A stretch of DNA of 64,000 nt from Yersinia vastinensis (GCF_902726565.1 NZ_CACVAF010000001.1:62001-126000), one strand, 5' to 3'; positions 24,853 through 35,005 are shown, counted from the first letter of the stretch. Program-made: numbers and translations. Notes: generated by a model from the letters alone, not told the origin.

Positions 24853-26265
24853 TTACCAGAAGCCCAGCACTTTCCACCAAGCACTACCAATAATCAACCA
24901 GATAGGGATGACCACCAGACTCATCAGGAAGCCGATTTTCCACCAGGTGGCCAGTGGAATAAAGTTACAACCAAACAGAATAGGGGCAGGGCCGCCGGAG
25001 TAATGAGTGGTTGCCATATACAAGTTGCTGAACATACCGAACACCAGCACTGTCAACATGGGGGGAGCGCCCGCAGCGATAGCAATAGAAACAAAAATTG
25101 CATACATGGCGCTGATATGTGCAATAGCACTGGCCATCATGTAGTGACTGTAATAGTAAGCCAGTAGCAGGATTCCCATCATCGGCACCCAGTTCATACC
25201 CTGCACCGAGCCTGCGATGGATGAGCCAAACCAGGAGATAAAGCCTAATTTATTCAGTTGGCTGGCGAGAGTAAGCAACACCGCAAACCAGATAACGGTA
25301 TGCCATGCCTCTTTCTCAGCAATCACGTCATCCCACGTCAACGCGCTGCTTAGTAGCAGAATGGCCAAGCCAATAAAGGCGGTCATGGTGGCATCAATAT
25401 TCAATGCTGAACCACACACCCACAGTGTCACCAAACCGACGAAGACGGATAATACAATCCACTCATTGCGGCTCATCGGCCCCATTTCTTTCAGTTTCTC
25501 GATTGCCAGTGCACGCATTTCTGGCGTTTTTTTCAGTTCCGGCGGATAGAAGCGATACAGCAGTAGAGGGATGACGGCTAGCGAGATTAATCCGGGAACA
25601 ATTGCCGCTAATGCCCAGCTGGTCCAGGTGATGGTGATGCCCATCTCTCCTGCCAGCTTACCAATCATAGGGTTACCGGCCATTGATGTCAGGAACATCG
25701 CACAAGTAATGGCATTGCATTGGAAGATACATTGCACCAGAAAAGCCCCGATTTTGCGTTCGGTTCCACGTTCTGGTGTTGATTCATAGGCTTCCGATAT
25801 TGAGCGGAACAGCGGGGTGATAATGCCACCACAACGGGCTGAGGTTGAGGGCATTGCCGGTGCAAATAACAAATCGGTCAGTACCAAACCATAAGCCAGA
25901 CCCAGCGAACTGTGACCTAATTTACTGATAAACAGATAACCGACTCGACGACCAAATCCGGTTTTAATGAAGCCGCGCGAGATAAAGAAAGCGCATGCGA
26001 TCATCCAGATAGTGGGATCAGCAAAGCCGGTCAACACTTCTTTAATGCTTAATAAACCGGTTGCGGCGACGACGGTCAGACTGAATATGGCCATTGCACC
26101 CAATGGGTATGGCGAGAGAATGAGACCAATGACCGTTGCGGCAAAGACCGCCATGAGGTGCCAGGCGCGTGGATCAACTGATTCCGGTACTGGACTAAAC
26201 CAGATACCTACCCCAATAAATAGGATAAGCAGCATTCTTCCTAAACGTGTTTTGAGTATCGACAT
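24853..26265 (-). CDS. DASS/CitT-family anion:Na+ or antiport transporter
   Basis: This 470-residue inner-membrane protein of the divalent anion transporter family has about 12 segments and family marks TDLLFAPAMPSTSARCGGIITPLFRSISEAY and NLYMATTHYSGGPAPILFG. The sub-group resembles the plant-type 2-oxoglutarate/malate translocators and the bacterial tartrate or citrate:succinate antiporters. Dicarboxylate or tricarboxylate exchange is likely, but the exact substrate is not. It stands alone on the minus strand. The ribosome site is weak (CAGGGTAA). Confidence 0.85.
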   Translation of the reverse strand: MSILKTRLGRMLLILFIGVGIWFSPVPESVDPRAWHLMAVFAATVIGLILSPYPLGAMAIFSLTVVAATGLLSIKEVLTGFADPTIWMIACAFFISRGFIKTGFGRRVGYLFISKLGHSSLGLAYGLVLTDLLFAPAMPSTSARCGGIITPLFRSISEAYESTPERGTERKIGAFLVQCIFQCNAITCAMFLTSMAGNPMIGKLAGEMGITITWTSWALAAIVPGLISLAVIPLLLYRFYPPELKKTPEMRALAIEKLKEMGPMSRNEWIVLSVFVGLVTLWVCGSALNIDATMTAFIGLAILLLSSALTWDDVIAEKEAWHTVIWFAVLLTLASQLNKLGFISWFGSSIAGSVQGMNWVPMMGILLLAYYYSHYMMASAIAHISAMYAIFVSIAIAAGAPPMLTVLVFGMFSNLYMATTHYSGGPAPILFGCNFIPLATWWKIGFLMSLVVIPIWLIIGSAWWKVLGFW

Positions 26266-26712
26266 AATTATTTACCCTGATGCTATTTTATGTGCAGTGC
26301 TAATCATCGCCAGTCAACAGGAGATAATAATTAAATTATTGAGGCAGTGATTATATGAAATAACTGTATAGACAAAATAACGTATTCATTTTGATCAAAG
26401 TCATTCTTATATTCTACGGAGTGTCGATGAGAGGAGTGAAAGATATATTGTTCTGAACAGAGTGATTCAGACTAAATTTAGCGATTACTTTACTTTTTTA
26501 ATTATATGTAGCGGGATATTATCTTTTAAAACAGCATGATTTCGCCGCAATAGACAAGATAATAAAAAGGAAGGATATGGTTAGGATAATTCTTGTGAGT
26601 TAAGTGTATAAAAGAAAAATAATCGATAACGCATAAACTCCGCTTATTGAATATCTCACATGAATTTGGAAAATATTTAATATTATTATTGATAGGAACA
26701 TATTTTCACTAA

Positions 26713-26743
26713 CAAAAAACCCGCACAAAGGCGGGTTATTTTT
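26713..26743 (-). terminator. Terminator of the csp transcript
   Basis: AACCCGC (26719-26725) pairs with GCGGGTT (26732-26738). Read on the minus strand it is followed by a T-run, so it probably ends the transcript coming from the two cold-shock genes. Nothing else was found in 26266-26873. Confidence 0.75.
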
Positions 26744-26873
26744 CACGGCGTAATTTAACTGCTCAGGGCTATCACCTTCATCGCTATCGTAAATTATTCC
26801 GATTTACCCTGTACATTGAAGTTGCAACAATATTGGCTGCAACACCAATGACTTGGGTATGTATTATTGTCTC

Positions 26874-27086
26874 TTACAGAGCAATAACATTTACCGCTGA
26901 TGGGCCTTTAGCGCCATTCTCGATAGAGAACTCAACTTTTTGGCCTTCATCTAAGGTTTTGAAATCATTGCTCTGGATAGCAGAGAAGTGTACGAACACA
27001 TCTTTGCTGCCGTCAGCAGGAGTGATGAAACCGAAACCTTTATCAGCGTTAAACCATTTTACTAAACCAGTCATTTTATTAGACAT
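26874..27086 (-). CDS. cspA2: Cold-shock protein, second gene of the tandem cspA pair
   Basis: This 70-residue single cold-shock domain contains RNP1 KGFGFI and RNP2 VFVHF, starting [17 protein letters not shown]. It binds single-stranded RNA or DNA and keeps mRNA open in the cold. It is almost identical to the copy at 27349 except for NAD versus DAG after the Trp-Phe. The start follows GGAAG. The frame runs open far upstream but that stretch is leader RNA, not protein. In Y. enterocolitica a tandem cspA1/cspA2 pair is known to be co-transcribed. The symbol is given by that arrangement. Confidence 0.9.
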   Translation of the reverse strand: MSNKMTGLVKWFNADKGFGFITPADGSKDVFVHFSAIQSNDFKTLDEGQKVEFSIENGAKGPSAVNVIAL

Positions 27087-27265
27087 AGAGAAACTTCCTT
27101 CAATTATTTTTTGATTGCCGCCATAGGCGAGCGAATAGGCTTGGGCACAACTTATGGGGCACTTAGAAGGAATTTCACGGAGAAGAGGTATCTGTCTGAT
27201 AACGCTAATACGGGGAACTGCTTTACTAAAACTGCTTGGCATAAATGTTACTGTCAACCGGTACT
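27087..27265 (-). promoter_or_regulatory. Cold-shock leader of cspA2 (duplicated 5' UTR)
   Basis: This segment repeats, with changes, the leader upstream of cspA1. In both, GCAGTTTTAGTAAAGCAGT is followed by a GCGTTATC block, a TTCTCCGTGA block, and AATTATT..GAAGGAAGTTTCTCT before the ATG. The gene and its long leader were therefore duplicated together. The start of this copy has a GGTTGACAGTAAC in place of the cold box. Confidence 0.7.
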
Positions 27266-27348
27266 ACTTTGTTACTTGGGGAGCAGCTACTCTGCTCGGG
27301 TCTGGCCGTCATCGCTATTGGCAGCCTGCTCCCCCGAATCACACAATA

Positions 27349-27561
27349 TTACAGTGCGATTACGTTTACCGCTGATGGGCCTTTAGCGCCATTCTCGATA
27401 GAGAACTCAACTTTTTGGCCTTCATCTAAGGTTTTGAAATCATTGCTCTGGATAGCAGAGAAGTGCACGAACACATCTTTGCTGCCGTCAGCAGGAGTGA
27501 TGAAACCAAAACCTTTACCAGCGTCAAACCATTTTACTAAACCAGTCATTTTATTAGACAT
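27349..27561 (-). CDS. cspA1: Cold-shock protein, first gene of the tandem cspA pair
   Basis: This 70-residue cold-shock domain protein ([20 protein letters not shown]), with RNP1 KGFGFI and RNP2 VFVHF, is an RNA chaperone of the cold response. It is transcribed first of the two csp genes, 262 bp ahead of the second. The start is ATG 27561 after GGAAG; a second in-frame ATG 33 bases earlier is in the leader. A long cold-box leader lies upstream, so control is likely through mRNA folding and stability at low temperature. Confidence 0.9.
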   Translation of the reverse strand: MSNKMTGLVKWFDAGKGFGFITPADGSKDVFVHFSAIQSNDFKTLDEGQKVEFSIENGAKGPSAVNVIAL

Positions 27562-27745
27562 AGAGAAACTTCCTTCAATTATTTTTTGCCACAATTGTGT
27601 AGCGAACGTGGTCTGTCTTTCAGAGGGTAACTTACTTAGGCACTTAGGAGGAGACTCACGGAGAAGGGATATCTATGGATAACGCTTGAACTGAGGACTG
27701 CTTTACTAAAACTGCTTTCATAAGGTCTGTGTTCCAAACCGATGA
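27562..27745 (-). promoter_or_regulatory. Cold-shock 5' UTR with cold box, cspA1
   Basis: The minus strand reads GGTTTGGAACACAGACC at 27740-27724, close to the E. coli cspA cold box GGTTTGACGTACAGACC. It is followed by AAAGCAG, AGTCC-TTCAAG-GTTATC-like and ATACCCCT-like blocks in the same order as the E. coli cspA leader. This is a long structured RNA leader that is refolded in the cold. The promoter should lie just right of 27745. No gene was found in 27746-27946. Confidence 0.75.
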
Positions 27746-27946
27746 AGCTATTTAACCACAACACATTCCCTGTGGCAACCTAATATTTGACTCCCATAAT
27801 CAATATCAATGGTTTTTTCATCTAATTGCATGGCTTTTACCGTGTTTTTACTGTTATGAAACAGCCCATTACAGTGATAAAAACCGAGCTGAATTTTTTA
27901 TCTCTTGGGTCATTCAAAGCCGGAGGAATTCCCCCGGCATTTAAAT

Positions 27947-28417
27947 TTAACGAGGAGAAACTGTCACGGTACCGCTGCGATCACTGGCAATAATCACTCG
28001 TTGGCCTGCACTGAAACGGGTGGGACCTTGCGCCTGAACGACAACGATACTGCTGCCATCATCTCGACGAATTTCCAGTTGTACACCTTCGCTGCGATTC
28101 ATTGCGCTCTGCACACCTTGGCCCGCCATACCACCAGCAACGACACCACCCGCAGTTGCTAGACTATTACCACGGCCACCACCGATGGTATTCCCCAAGA
28201 ACCCACCGACCACCGCACCACCAATGGCCCCGGCGACGTTATTTTTATCGCCACCCTGAATAGTCACTGGACGTGCAGAAACCACTGTGCCATAGGTCAC
28301 CGTCTGCACCTGTCTTGCTTGAGAAGCAGTGAAAGTATCACCAGAGGCTGTTCTATTGTTAGCACATCCACTTAAAACAGTAGCGGCGAGCGCTACAGCA
28401 ATAATCAGTTTATTCAT
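27947..28417 (-). CDS. slyB: Outer-membrane lipoprotein SlyB
   Basis: This 156-residue lipoprotein has a signal peptide ending in the lipobox LSGC (Cys18). SlyB marks include ASQARQVQTVTYGTVVSARPVTIQGGD, then a glycine-zipper stretch (GAIGGAVVGGFLGNTIGGG and GVVAGGMAGQGVQSAMN), and the end VTVSPR. It stabilises the outer membrane and in Salmonella and E. coli is made under PhoPQ control. A GCCGG/CCGGC hairpin (27921-27940) follows its stop and probably ends its transcript. Confidence 0.92.
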   Translation of the reverse strand: MNKLIIAVALAATVLSGCANNRTASGDTFTASQARQVQTVTYGTVVSARPVTIQGGDKNNVAGAIGGAVVGGFLGNTIGGGRGNSLATAGGVVAGGMAGQGVQSAMNRSEGVQLEIRRDDGSSIVVVQAQGPTRFSAGQRVIIASDRSGTVTVSPR

Positions 28418-28659
28418 ATTAAACCCCTATGTTCAGCACAAGTCAGACTTTAGTCATACCCTTATTACTTGATGTTGCAGCACTGCGAGTCGATGCCAAC
28501 GACATTGAGTATAGATAACTGTTAATAATGACTATAGCGTGATAATGATTCGTTTGAAGAGATAATATTGAGCAGACGTAATATAGGCGAGTTCCGGCAT
28601 TCTTTTCGTGTTACCGTCAGTGCCAAATATAGCTGGCCTCTCACCTCAGGAATGTTGTC

Positions 28660-30231
28660 GTGTCACGCTCGATTCTTTCTACCAAGATTTTTCGCCTCGA
28701 CCTCGGTCGCTTAATCCTTATTTTGGCTGTGATGAGTGCTTTTGTAACGCTGGCAAACAGCTTTTATGCCAGTTATCGGGTACAGCGGCAGCTACTCATT
28801 GATAACACCTTAGAAGCTAATCGTGTTTATGCCACTAAGCTGGCATCCAGCACCGAAATTTTTCTAAAAAGTGCCGAGAAGCAACTGCACTACAGCAGCG
28901 AGATTGCAGCAAAGCATTTTGACGATCAGGCCGCTCTGCAAGCGGAAACAGCCCGACTAAAATACCAAACTGACAGTTTTAACTCAGTTGTAATAACTGA
29001 CGTTCACGGCATTGTGCGCGCCACATCACCTGATAGTCTTCAGTTATTGGGCCACAGCTTGACATCACCCGGTTCAGTGGAAGCGCTAAAACTACGTCGT
29101 CCAGTAATCAGTAATCCCTATATGTCTGCCGCTAATAATCTGGTCATCAATATTTCGACACCGATTATCACGCCTGATGGGCGCTATCGCGGTTACATCG
29201 GGGGAACCATTTACTTACGTAAGCAAAGTATTTTAAACGCGTTACTGGGCGAGCATTACTATCGCGATGGTTCCTATATCGTCGTACTAGACAGTGAGCG
29301 GCGCATTCTATACCACCGAAATATGAGCCGTGTCGGGGAGATACTTGAGCCAAAGGCGCTCACCGAGATGACGAAAGCTGCCACCAATGGCAGTTTAATC
29401 GTGACTAACTCTGACGGTGAATCGATGTTGGCAGGCTATGCTGTGGTGGAGCCATCGGGGTGGCAAATTATTACTTTACGCCCAGAGGTGTCGACTTTAA
29501 AACCGCTTGAGGGGCTAATGCTAAAAGGATTGGGTCACATCACTCCACTGGCGCTGCTCACATTGCTGGGAGTCTGGCTATTGTCTCGGATGATTGCCCG
29601 CCCGCTGTGGCTGCTCGCAGGCAGTGCCAATGATATGGATAAACCAGATATTGCCAATAGCATCAAAGAGATACCGTCTTGGTATTTTGAGTCTACACAG
29701 TTGAAAAGGGCGCTACTGATCGGCATCAGTTTGTTGCAAAAGAAAATTGGCAAGCTGAGGTTTGAAGCACAAACCGACCCGATGACAGGCCTGTATAACC
29801 GTCGCGGATTGGCCACGACACTCGAGCCAATCGCACAACTTGAACAGCATTTTTCTGTTATCGCATTGGATATTGATCATTTTAAATCGATCAATGACTC
29901 TTACGGTCATGATGTCGGTGATGAAGTGATCAAGCAGTTGGCGGTACAGATCCGTGAAAGCTCTCGTGATACCGATATCCTGTGCCGCAGCGGTGGGGAA
30001 GAGTTCCTGATGTTGCTGCCCGCCACAACACCAGATGTCGCGATTCAAGTCGCCAACCGGCTGCGCCACAATGTAGAGATGATGGCGATGCCCGATATTC
30101 GGCCTATCACTATTTCATTGGGGGTAGCGTACTGGAGTGGGGAAGGGATGCCAGAAGATGCGCTAAAGCGTGCGGATGAAGCGTTATACCGTGCAAAACA
30201 GCAGGGCCGTAATCGGGTAGAAATTAGCTAA
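28660..30231 (+). CDS. Membrane diguanylate cyclase with periplasmic sensor domain
   Basis: This 523-residue protein has a membrane segment (about residues 15-38), a periplasmic dCache-like sensor domain (40-280), a second membrane segment (about 290-310) and a GGDEF domain (370-523). The active site is SGGEEF (GGEEF variant), with FKSINDSYGHDVGDEV ahead of it, so it should make cyclic di-GMP. No RxxD inhibitory site stands out clearly at the expected place. The start is GTG 28660 with AGGA upstream. It stands alone, convergent with fis. The ligand is unknown; such proteins usually control biofilm or motility. Confidence 0.88.
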   Translation: MSRSILSTKIFRLDLGRLILILAVMSAFVTLANSFYASYRVQRQLLIDNTLEANRVYATKLASSTEIFLKSAEKQLHYSSEIAAKHFDDQAALQAETARLKYQTDSFNSVVITDVHGIVRATSPDSLQLLGHSLTSPGSVEALKLRRPVISNPYMSAANNLVINISTPIITPDGRYRGYIGGTIYLRKQSILNALLGEHYYRDGSYIVVLDSERRILYHRNMSRVGEILEPKALTEMTKAATNGSLIVTNSDGESMLAGYAVVEPSGWQIITLRPEVSTLKPLEGLMLKGLGHITPLALLTLLGVWLLSRMIARPLWLLAGSANDMDKPDIANSIKEIPSWYFESTQLKRALLIGISLLQKKIGKLRFEAQTDPMTGLYNRRGLATTLEPIAQLEQHFSVIALDIDHFKSINDSYGHDVGDEVIKQLAVQIRESSRDTDILCRSGGEEFLMLLPATTPDVAIQVANRLRHNVEMMAMPDIRPITISLGVAYWSGEGMPEDALKRADEALYRAKQQGRNRVEIS

Positions 30232-30232
30232 T

Positions 30233-30268
30233 AAAAAAGGCGCGCTCCGTGTGGAGTACGCCTTTTTA
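30233..30268. terminator. Bidirectional terminator between the cyclase gene and fis
   Basis: AAAAAGGCG and CGCCTTTTT form a long stem with an inner CGCTCC/GGAG part. A-run and T-run flanks suit both directions. Confidence 0.8.
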
Positions 30269-30291
30269 AACAACACCTTAACTGACTAGTA

Positions 30292-30588
30292 TCAGTTCAT
30301 GCCGTATTTTTTCAATTTCTTACGCAGCGTGCCACGGTTGATGCCCATCATCAGGGCAGCGCGGGTTTGGTTGCCACGGGTGTATTGCATCACCATGTCC
30401 AACAATGGCTGTTCAACTTCAGCCAGTACCAACTCATACAGGTCACTCACATCCTGACCATTCAGTTGAGCAAAATAGTTCTTCAGTGCTTGTTTAACCG
30501 AGTCACGCAAAGGCTTTTGAGTCACCTGATCTTGTGAATTTACGGTTGCAACGGTCAGTACGTCAGAATTTACGCGTTGTTCGAACAT
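30292..30588 (-). CDS. fis: Nucleoid-associated DNA-bending protein Fis
   Basis: This 98-residue protein is of the same length as E. coli Fis, with the N-terminal beta-hairpin arms and the C-terminal helix-turn-helix [26 protein letters not shown]. It bends DNA and activates rRNA and other growth genes; it peaks in early exponential growth. It lies 24 nt after dusB in the same operon and has no strong promoter of its own. Confidence 0.97.
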
Positions 30589-30612
30589 AGTTCTGTCAGC
30601 TCTTTTTTCTGT

Positions 30613-31584
30613 TTACGCAAGATTTTCGAAATATGCCTCCAACGCCTCCAGCTGTTCGCTGGCATCCTCAATGGCGTTGAATGTGCGCCGAAACTGGTCG
30701 TTAGGGGCGTGCTCCTGGAGATACCAAGAGACGTGCTTACGTGCAATACGAAATCCCTTGCCTGGACCATAAAAGTCGTGCAATTCCCGTATATGCCCGT
30801 TTAACAAGCGCTGTACCTCGCCGAGTGGCATTGGTGGCAGCAGCTCCCCAGTGTCCAGATAATGCTGGATTTCCCGGAAGATCCAAGGTCTTCCCTGAGC
30901 GGCACGTCCTATCATCAGGGCATCAGCCCCAGTGTAGTCAAGCACCGCTCTGGCTTTATGCGGGTCAGTGATGTCTCCATTCGCGATAACGGGAATGGAA
31001 ACAATCTGCTTAACTGCCCGAATGCTATCGTACTCCGCCTCACCATTAAACAGACAAGAACGGGTTCGGCCATGAATTGTCAGGGCTTGTATACCACAGC
31101 TTTCAGCCAGTTGGGCAATTTCTATACAGTTACGGTGTTCGGCAGACCAACCAGTCCGGATCTTCAGCGTTACCGGCACATCTACCGCATTAACCACTGC
31201 GGAGAGGATCTGTTTGACCAGATCAGGATGCTGCAATAATGCCGATCCTGCCAGTTTGCGGTTCACTTTCTTGGCCGGACATCCCATATTGATGTCAATG
31301 ATTTGGGCACCATTCGCCACATTAATTCTGGCGGCTGCTGCCATATCATCCGGGTCGTTACCGGCAATTTGCACGGTACGAATTCCAGGCTCATCACTAT
31401 GAACCATGCGCAAACGCGACTTATCCGTACGCCATACCTCTGGATTTGAGGAGAGCATTTCAGATACAGCCATCCCAGCCCCCATGCCATGACATAGCGC
31501 TCTGAAGGGGCGATCTGTGATGCCCGCCATCGGGGCGGCAATCAGGCAATTTGTAAGCTGGAAGTGTCCAATACGCATAGACAA
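30613..31584 (-). CDS. dusB: tRNA-dihydrouridine synthase B
   Basis: This 323-residue FMN enzyme reduces uridine to dihydrouridine in the tRNA D-loop. Family features seen are [22 protein letters not shown] at the N-terminus, [10 protein letters not shown] with the catalytic Cys, and the FMN-binding IPVIANGDI and [16 protein letters not shown]. It is the first gene of the dusB-fis operon, and its promoter is recognisable upstream. Confidence 0.95.
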   Translation of the reverse strand: MSMRIGHFQLTNCLIAAPMAGITDRPFRALCHGMGAGMAVSEMLSSNPEVWRTDKSRLRMVHSDEPGIRTVQIAGNDPDDMAAAARINVANGAQIIDINMGCPAKKVNRKLAGSALLQHPDLVKQILSAVVNAVDVPVTLKIRTGWSAEHRNCIEIAQLAESCGIQALTIHGRTRSCLFNGEAEYDSIRAVKQIVSIPVIANGDITDPHKARAVLDYTGADALMIGRAAQGRPWIFREIQHYLDTGELLPPMPLGEVQRLLNGHIRELHDFYGPGKGFRIARKHVSWYLQEHAPNDQFRRTFNAIEDASEQLEALEAYFENLA

Positions 31585-31610
31585 AGAATGACCACACTGT
31601 GTCCGTAAGG

Positions 31611-31645
31611 GCGCGTATATTACGCATTTTTGCGCTCAGATGAAA
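31611..31645 (-). promoter_or_regulatory. dusB-fis promoter
   Basis: On the minus strand TTTCAT (31645-31640) and TAATAT (31622-31617) are separated by 17 bases. A GC-rich discriminator follows (ACGCGCCC), as in the E. coli fis promoter, whose stringent control by ppGpp depends on it. The region reads very close to E. coli over the whole leader to the dusB start. Confidence 0.8.
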
Positions 31646-31868
31646 GGCCAAACTTTGACCAATTGATGAAAAAAGAGCGATAAATTACGGACGAATCTTG
31701 GTTAATTAATTATTTATCCATATATAACATGGCGTTAGTGTTAATTGGTTAATTTGTGCGCTTTAGTATTTTCTATTAAACAACATCATCATCAACTGCC
31801 GGCGTAGCATAATAGTGGTTGAAGATGCTGATTTATTCATCAAATCAACGATAAAGAATAGATATAAA

Positions 31869-31926
31869 TGCGTCAGGCATCTCATTTCGGTTAAAAATAG
31901 TGCCTGATGGATTGCAGCCTGACGCA
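31869..31926. repeat. Inverted repeat in the prmA-dusB gap
   Basis: TGCGTCAGGC (31869-31878) and GCCTGACGCA (31917-31926) are perfect 10-bp arms with a 38-nt middle. The repeat lies directly after prmA and may end or protect its mRNA. No gene was found in 31646-31934. Confidence 0.5.
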
Positions 31927-31934
31927 GGGAAATG

Positions 31935-32822
31935 CTAGTGCTCTTTACGTACACCGGTAATACGACACCACTCTTCTTTCTCAGCCACAGGGTCTAGGAT
32001 GAATTTATCCTCGTAGGCTTGAGCAACGCCAGCAGCCTGTGTTGCCAGCACGCCAGACAAGCCGAGATGACCACCAGCAACCGGCAAGACGCTGATCAGT
32101 GGGGCCAATTCACGCAACGGGCCTGCCAGAATATTGGCAACCACCACGTCAGCAGAGAGGTCGGCTGGCTGGTCTTTTGACAGATACAGCGCCAAACGCT
32201 CTGAAACGCCATTACGCTGTGCGTTATCACGACTGGCCTGAATAGCTTGCGGATCGATATCAATGCCAATAGCGTGTGCTGCACCGAGCTTTAAGGCTGC
32301 AATTGCCAGGATGCCAGAGCCGCAGCCGAAGTCGATAACGGTTTTGCCTTCCAGATCGAGGCCATCGAGCCATTGCAGACATAATGCTGTGGTCGGGTGG
32401 GTACCTGTACCGAAGGCCAAACCTGGGTCTAGCATCACGTTCACGGCGGTTGGGTCGGGCACATCACGCCAGCTTGGGCAGATCCACAGACGCTCACCAA
32501 AACGCATCGGATGGAAGTTATCCATCCATTCACGTTCCCAATCTTTATCTTCCAACTGTTCAATTTTATGGATAAAGCCTTTGCCGAGCTGAGGATTGTA
32601 TTCCAGCATAGCGATCACTGCCGCCATGTCAGTCTCGGCATCATACAGGCCAATCACATCGGTATCGCCCCACAGACGAGTTTCCCCCGGCAGCGGTTCA
32701 AATACCGGATTATCGTGGGTATCTTGAAACGTTACCGAGACAGCACCGCTTTCTATCAGCGCATCACCAAGGGATTCGGCCTGATTACCGGTCGTGTTTA
32801 ACTTGAGTTGGATCCAAGGCAT
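31935..32822 (-). CDS. prmA: Ribosomal protein L11 methyltransferase
   Basis: This 295-residue SAM-dependent methyltransferase trimethylates L11. It has an N-terminal substrate domain (starting [12 protein letters not shown], as in E. coli) and the Rossmann motif [20 protein letters not shown], then [16 protein letters not shown] chose the second of two in-frame ATGs (32822) to match the family start. It follows panF after 60 nt on the same strand. Confidence 0.95.
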   Translation of the reverse strand: MPWIQLKLNTTGNQAESLGDALIESGAVSVTFQDTHDNPVFEPLPGETRLWGDTDVIGLYDAETDMAAVIAMLEYNPQLGKGFIHKIEQLEDKDWEREWMDNFHPMRFGERLWICPSWRDVPDPTAVNVMLDPGLAFGTGTHPTTALCLQWLDGLDLEGKTVIDFGCGSGILAIAALKLGAAHAIGIDIDPQAIQASRDNAQRNGVSERLALYLSKDQPADLSADVVVANILAGPLRELAPLISVLPVAGGHLGLSGVLATQAAGVAQAYEDKFILDPVAEKEEWCRITGVRKEH

Positions 32823-32882
32823 AGTCATTCTCTCATGACCCCATTCTGCCTGCGGCGATAAAGGGGGTCGTTTAAATTAGTT

Positions 32883-34337
32883 TTAATCAGCACTGACCAC
32901 TGCGGGTTGTCGCGCTCGTGCTCGGTCACCAAACTGATTGCCGATGTAAAACGCCAGCAGATTAAGCACCAGCGATGGGACTATCGGGTGCAGGCCGGCT
33001 ATCTTAATATCGAAACTGGCCAGCACGGTATAGCATACCGCACCCACAATCATTGAACTAAGCGCACCGTGAGCGTTGGCGCGCTCCCAGTATAGCCCCA
33101 GCACCAATGGCCAAAGGAATACCGCTTCCAAACCACCAAAGGCTAATAGATTTAGCCAGATAATCATTTCAGGTGGGCGCCAGGCGGCAAGCAGCAGTAA
33201 CAGCCCAAGGATCAGTGTCGACATGCTGGAAATACGCGTCAATTTGCGTTCATTCTTCAGCTCTTGTGGTCGCAGATTAAGGTATAAATCTTTCACAATA
33301 GTGGCTGACGATTGCAACAGTTGGGCATTGATAGTCGACATAATCGCCGCCATAGGAGCGGCGAGAAAGATCCCGGCGGCAAAAGGTGGCAACACGGTGA
33401 TCATCAATGTGGGGATCACCTGATCCGGGATCTTCAGATCCGGCAAGATAGCCCGACCCAGCGCACCCGCCAAATGCATACCAAACATCAAGATGGCGAC
33501 GACAATGGTGCCAATGATAATGCCACGGTGTACTGCTTTGCTATCACGATACGAAATACATCGCACCGCAGTATGCGGTAGGCCAATAACCCCAAAGCAC
33601 ACCAAGATCCAAAAAGAGGCCATAAAGGGCAAGTCGAGGATCTGATCGCCACCTTGAGGAGAGACTAATGCGGGATCAATATGCTGTAACGTCTCGACCG
33701 CTTTGTGTATTCCACCCGCGGCATGAATCACGGCGACTAACAGCAAAATGGTGCCGACTAACATCACCAGCCCTTGTAGAGCATCGTTGAGTACACTGGC
33801 CCTGAAGCCGCCAAAAGAGGTATACAGTGCAATACTGACGCCGAAGATCAGTAAGCCAGTGTCGTAAGGGATCCCGGCGGCAGTTTCCAGCAGGCGGGCA
33901 CCACCGATAAACTGTACAGTCATCGCGCCGACAAACGCCACCAGTAAGCTGAGACTGGCCAGCCACACCAATAAGCGGCTTTGATAGCGGGCATACAGCA
34001 TGTCGTTAAGGGTCACGGCATTATAGCGACGCGCCAGAATCGCAAATTTTTTACCCAATACCCCCAATGATAACCACACCGCAGGCAACTGAATCATCGC
34101 CAGTAATACCCAGCCCAACCCATACTTATAGGCAGCACCCGGCCCACCGATAAATGAACTGGCGCTGATATACGTCGCAGTCAGGGTCATTGCCAGTACG
34201 AATCCCCCCATCGAACGGTTGCCGATGAAGTATTCGTTGAGAAAATTCCCGGTCTGACGGCGGGTATAAGCATAAACGGATAGGCCGAATACCATCACCA
34301 GATAACCCACTAACGGCAAGATGACATCAGTTTGCAT
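32883..34337 (-). CDS. panF: Sodium/pantothenate symporter
   Basis: This 484-residue protein of the solute:sodium symporter family matches E. coli PanF (483 residues): FLNEYFIGNRSMGGFVLAMTLTATYISASSF and GLPHTAVRCISYRDSKAVHRG. It takes up pantothenate with Na+ through about 13 membrane segments. The start is ATG 34337 by family length; it overlaps the end of yhdT by 11 bases, so translation is coupled. Pantothenate supply makes sense beside acetyl-CoA carboxylase genes. Confidence 0.95.
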   Translation of the reverse strand: MQTDVILPLVGYLVMVFGLSVYAYTRRQTGNFLNEYFIGNRSMGGFVLAMTLTATYISASSFIGGPGAAYKYGLGWVLLAMIQLPAVWLSLGVLGKKFAILARRYNAVTLNDMLYARYQSRLLVWLASLSLLVAFVGAMTVQFIGGARLLETAAGIPYDTGLLIFGVSIALYTSFGGFRASVLNDALQGLVMLVGTILLLVAVIHAAGGIHKAVETLQHIDPALVSPQGGDQILDLPFMASFWILVCFGVIGLPHTAVRCISYRDSKAVHRGIIIGTIVVAILMFGMHLAGALGRAILPDLKIPDQVIPTLMITVLPPFAAGIFLAAPMAAIMSTINAQLLQSSATIVKDLYLNLRPQELKNERKLTRISSMSTLILGLLLLLAAWRPPEMIIWLNLLAFGGLEAVFLWPLVLGLYWERANAHGALSSMIVGAVCYTVLASFDIKIAGLHPIVPSLVLNLLAFYIGNQFGDRARARQPAVVSAD

Positions 34338-34569
34338 TGTCATCCCCCAATGGGATATCACGAAATATCACGCGAACCATTAAGTAGCACAGCACAATAA
34401 ACAGCAGTGGCAGTGCAATACAGGCGGCTTCAAACCAGGCGGGCAGGCCGCTTAACCCAGGAATATTGCCCGGTAAATAGGCGGTTATTATCCAGCCCGC
34501 CAGATACGCCAGCGTTAAACCAAAAGCCCAGCGTGCTTCTTTGTTTGCCTGTAGGAACCTTGTGTCCAT
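34327..34569 (-). CDS. yhdT: Small membrane protein YhdT
   Basis: This 80-residue protein has two predicted membrane segments (LTLAYLAGWIITAYLPG and LPLLFIVLCYLMVRVIF) and starts MDTRFLQANKEARWAFGL, like E. coli YhdT. Its role is unknown, but it always lies just before panF and may assist it. The start is ATG 34569 rather than an open frame from 34611. Confidence 0.93.
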   Translation of the reverse strand: MDTRFLQANKEARWAFGLTLAYLAGWIITAYLPGNIPGLSGLPAWFEAACIALPLLFIVLCYLMVRVIFRDIPLGDDNAN

Positions 34570-34772
34570 TTTTCCCCTTCTTATTTGGCTTTGTAGCGGT
34601 GTTCGCCGCATCCATTGAAACGCCAGCTATGTCAATCAAAAGAAAAAGCCGGTCAGCATGATATTTCATAAACAGATTATTGTTTAGCTGAAATATCGTA
34701 TGCCTATTTATTCAGTTGCTTAACCTAATCAGAATGACGAGGTGTCTGGCAACACTTTCAGCCGATCTCTTC

Positions 34773-34800
34773 TTGTCTTGTGTGTATGCGTGTGTAGAAT
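34773..34800 (+). promoter_or_regulatory. Promoter of hicAB
   Basis: TTGTCT (34773-34778) and TAGAAT (34795-34800) are separated by 16 bases, followed by a strong AGGAGG ribosome site before hicA. Confidence 0.55.
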
Positions 34801-34822
34801 AAATATCAGGTTAGGAGGACAT

Positions 34823-35005
34823 ATGAAATCGACTGACCTGATAAAAGAGCTAATGGCCGCGGGGTGTGAACTTAAACGGCATAATGGAGGAAGCCACCAA
34901 ATATGGTGGTCGCCAATAACAGGAAAGACATTTCCTGTACCACATCCGAAAAAGGATTTACCCATTGGTACTATTAGGTCTATCAAGAAAATGGCGGGGA
35001 TCTGA
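34823..35005 (+). CDS. hicA: HicA-family mRNA interferase toxin
   Basis: This 60-residue protein has a single dsRNA-binding-like fold and the conserved His in LKRHNGGSHQIWW (His28), with IRSIKKMAGI at the end. HicA cleaves mRNA and stops growth until HicB blocks it. The start is ATG 34823 after a perfect AGGAGG; earlier in-frame codons have no such site. It is the first gene of a two-gene operon, inserted opposite to the surrounding acc-yhdT-panF genes. Confidence 0.9.
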   Translation: MKSTDLIKELMAAGCELKRHNGGSHQIWWSPITGKTFPVPHPKKDLPIGTIRSIKKMAGI

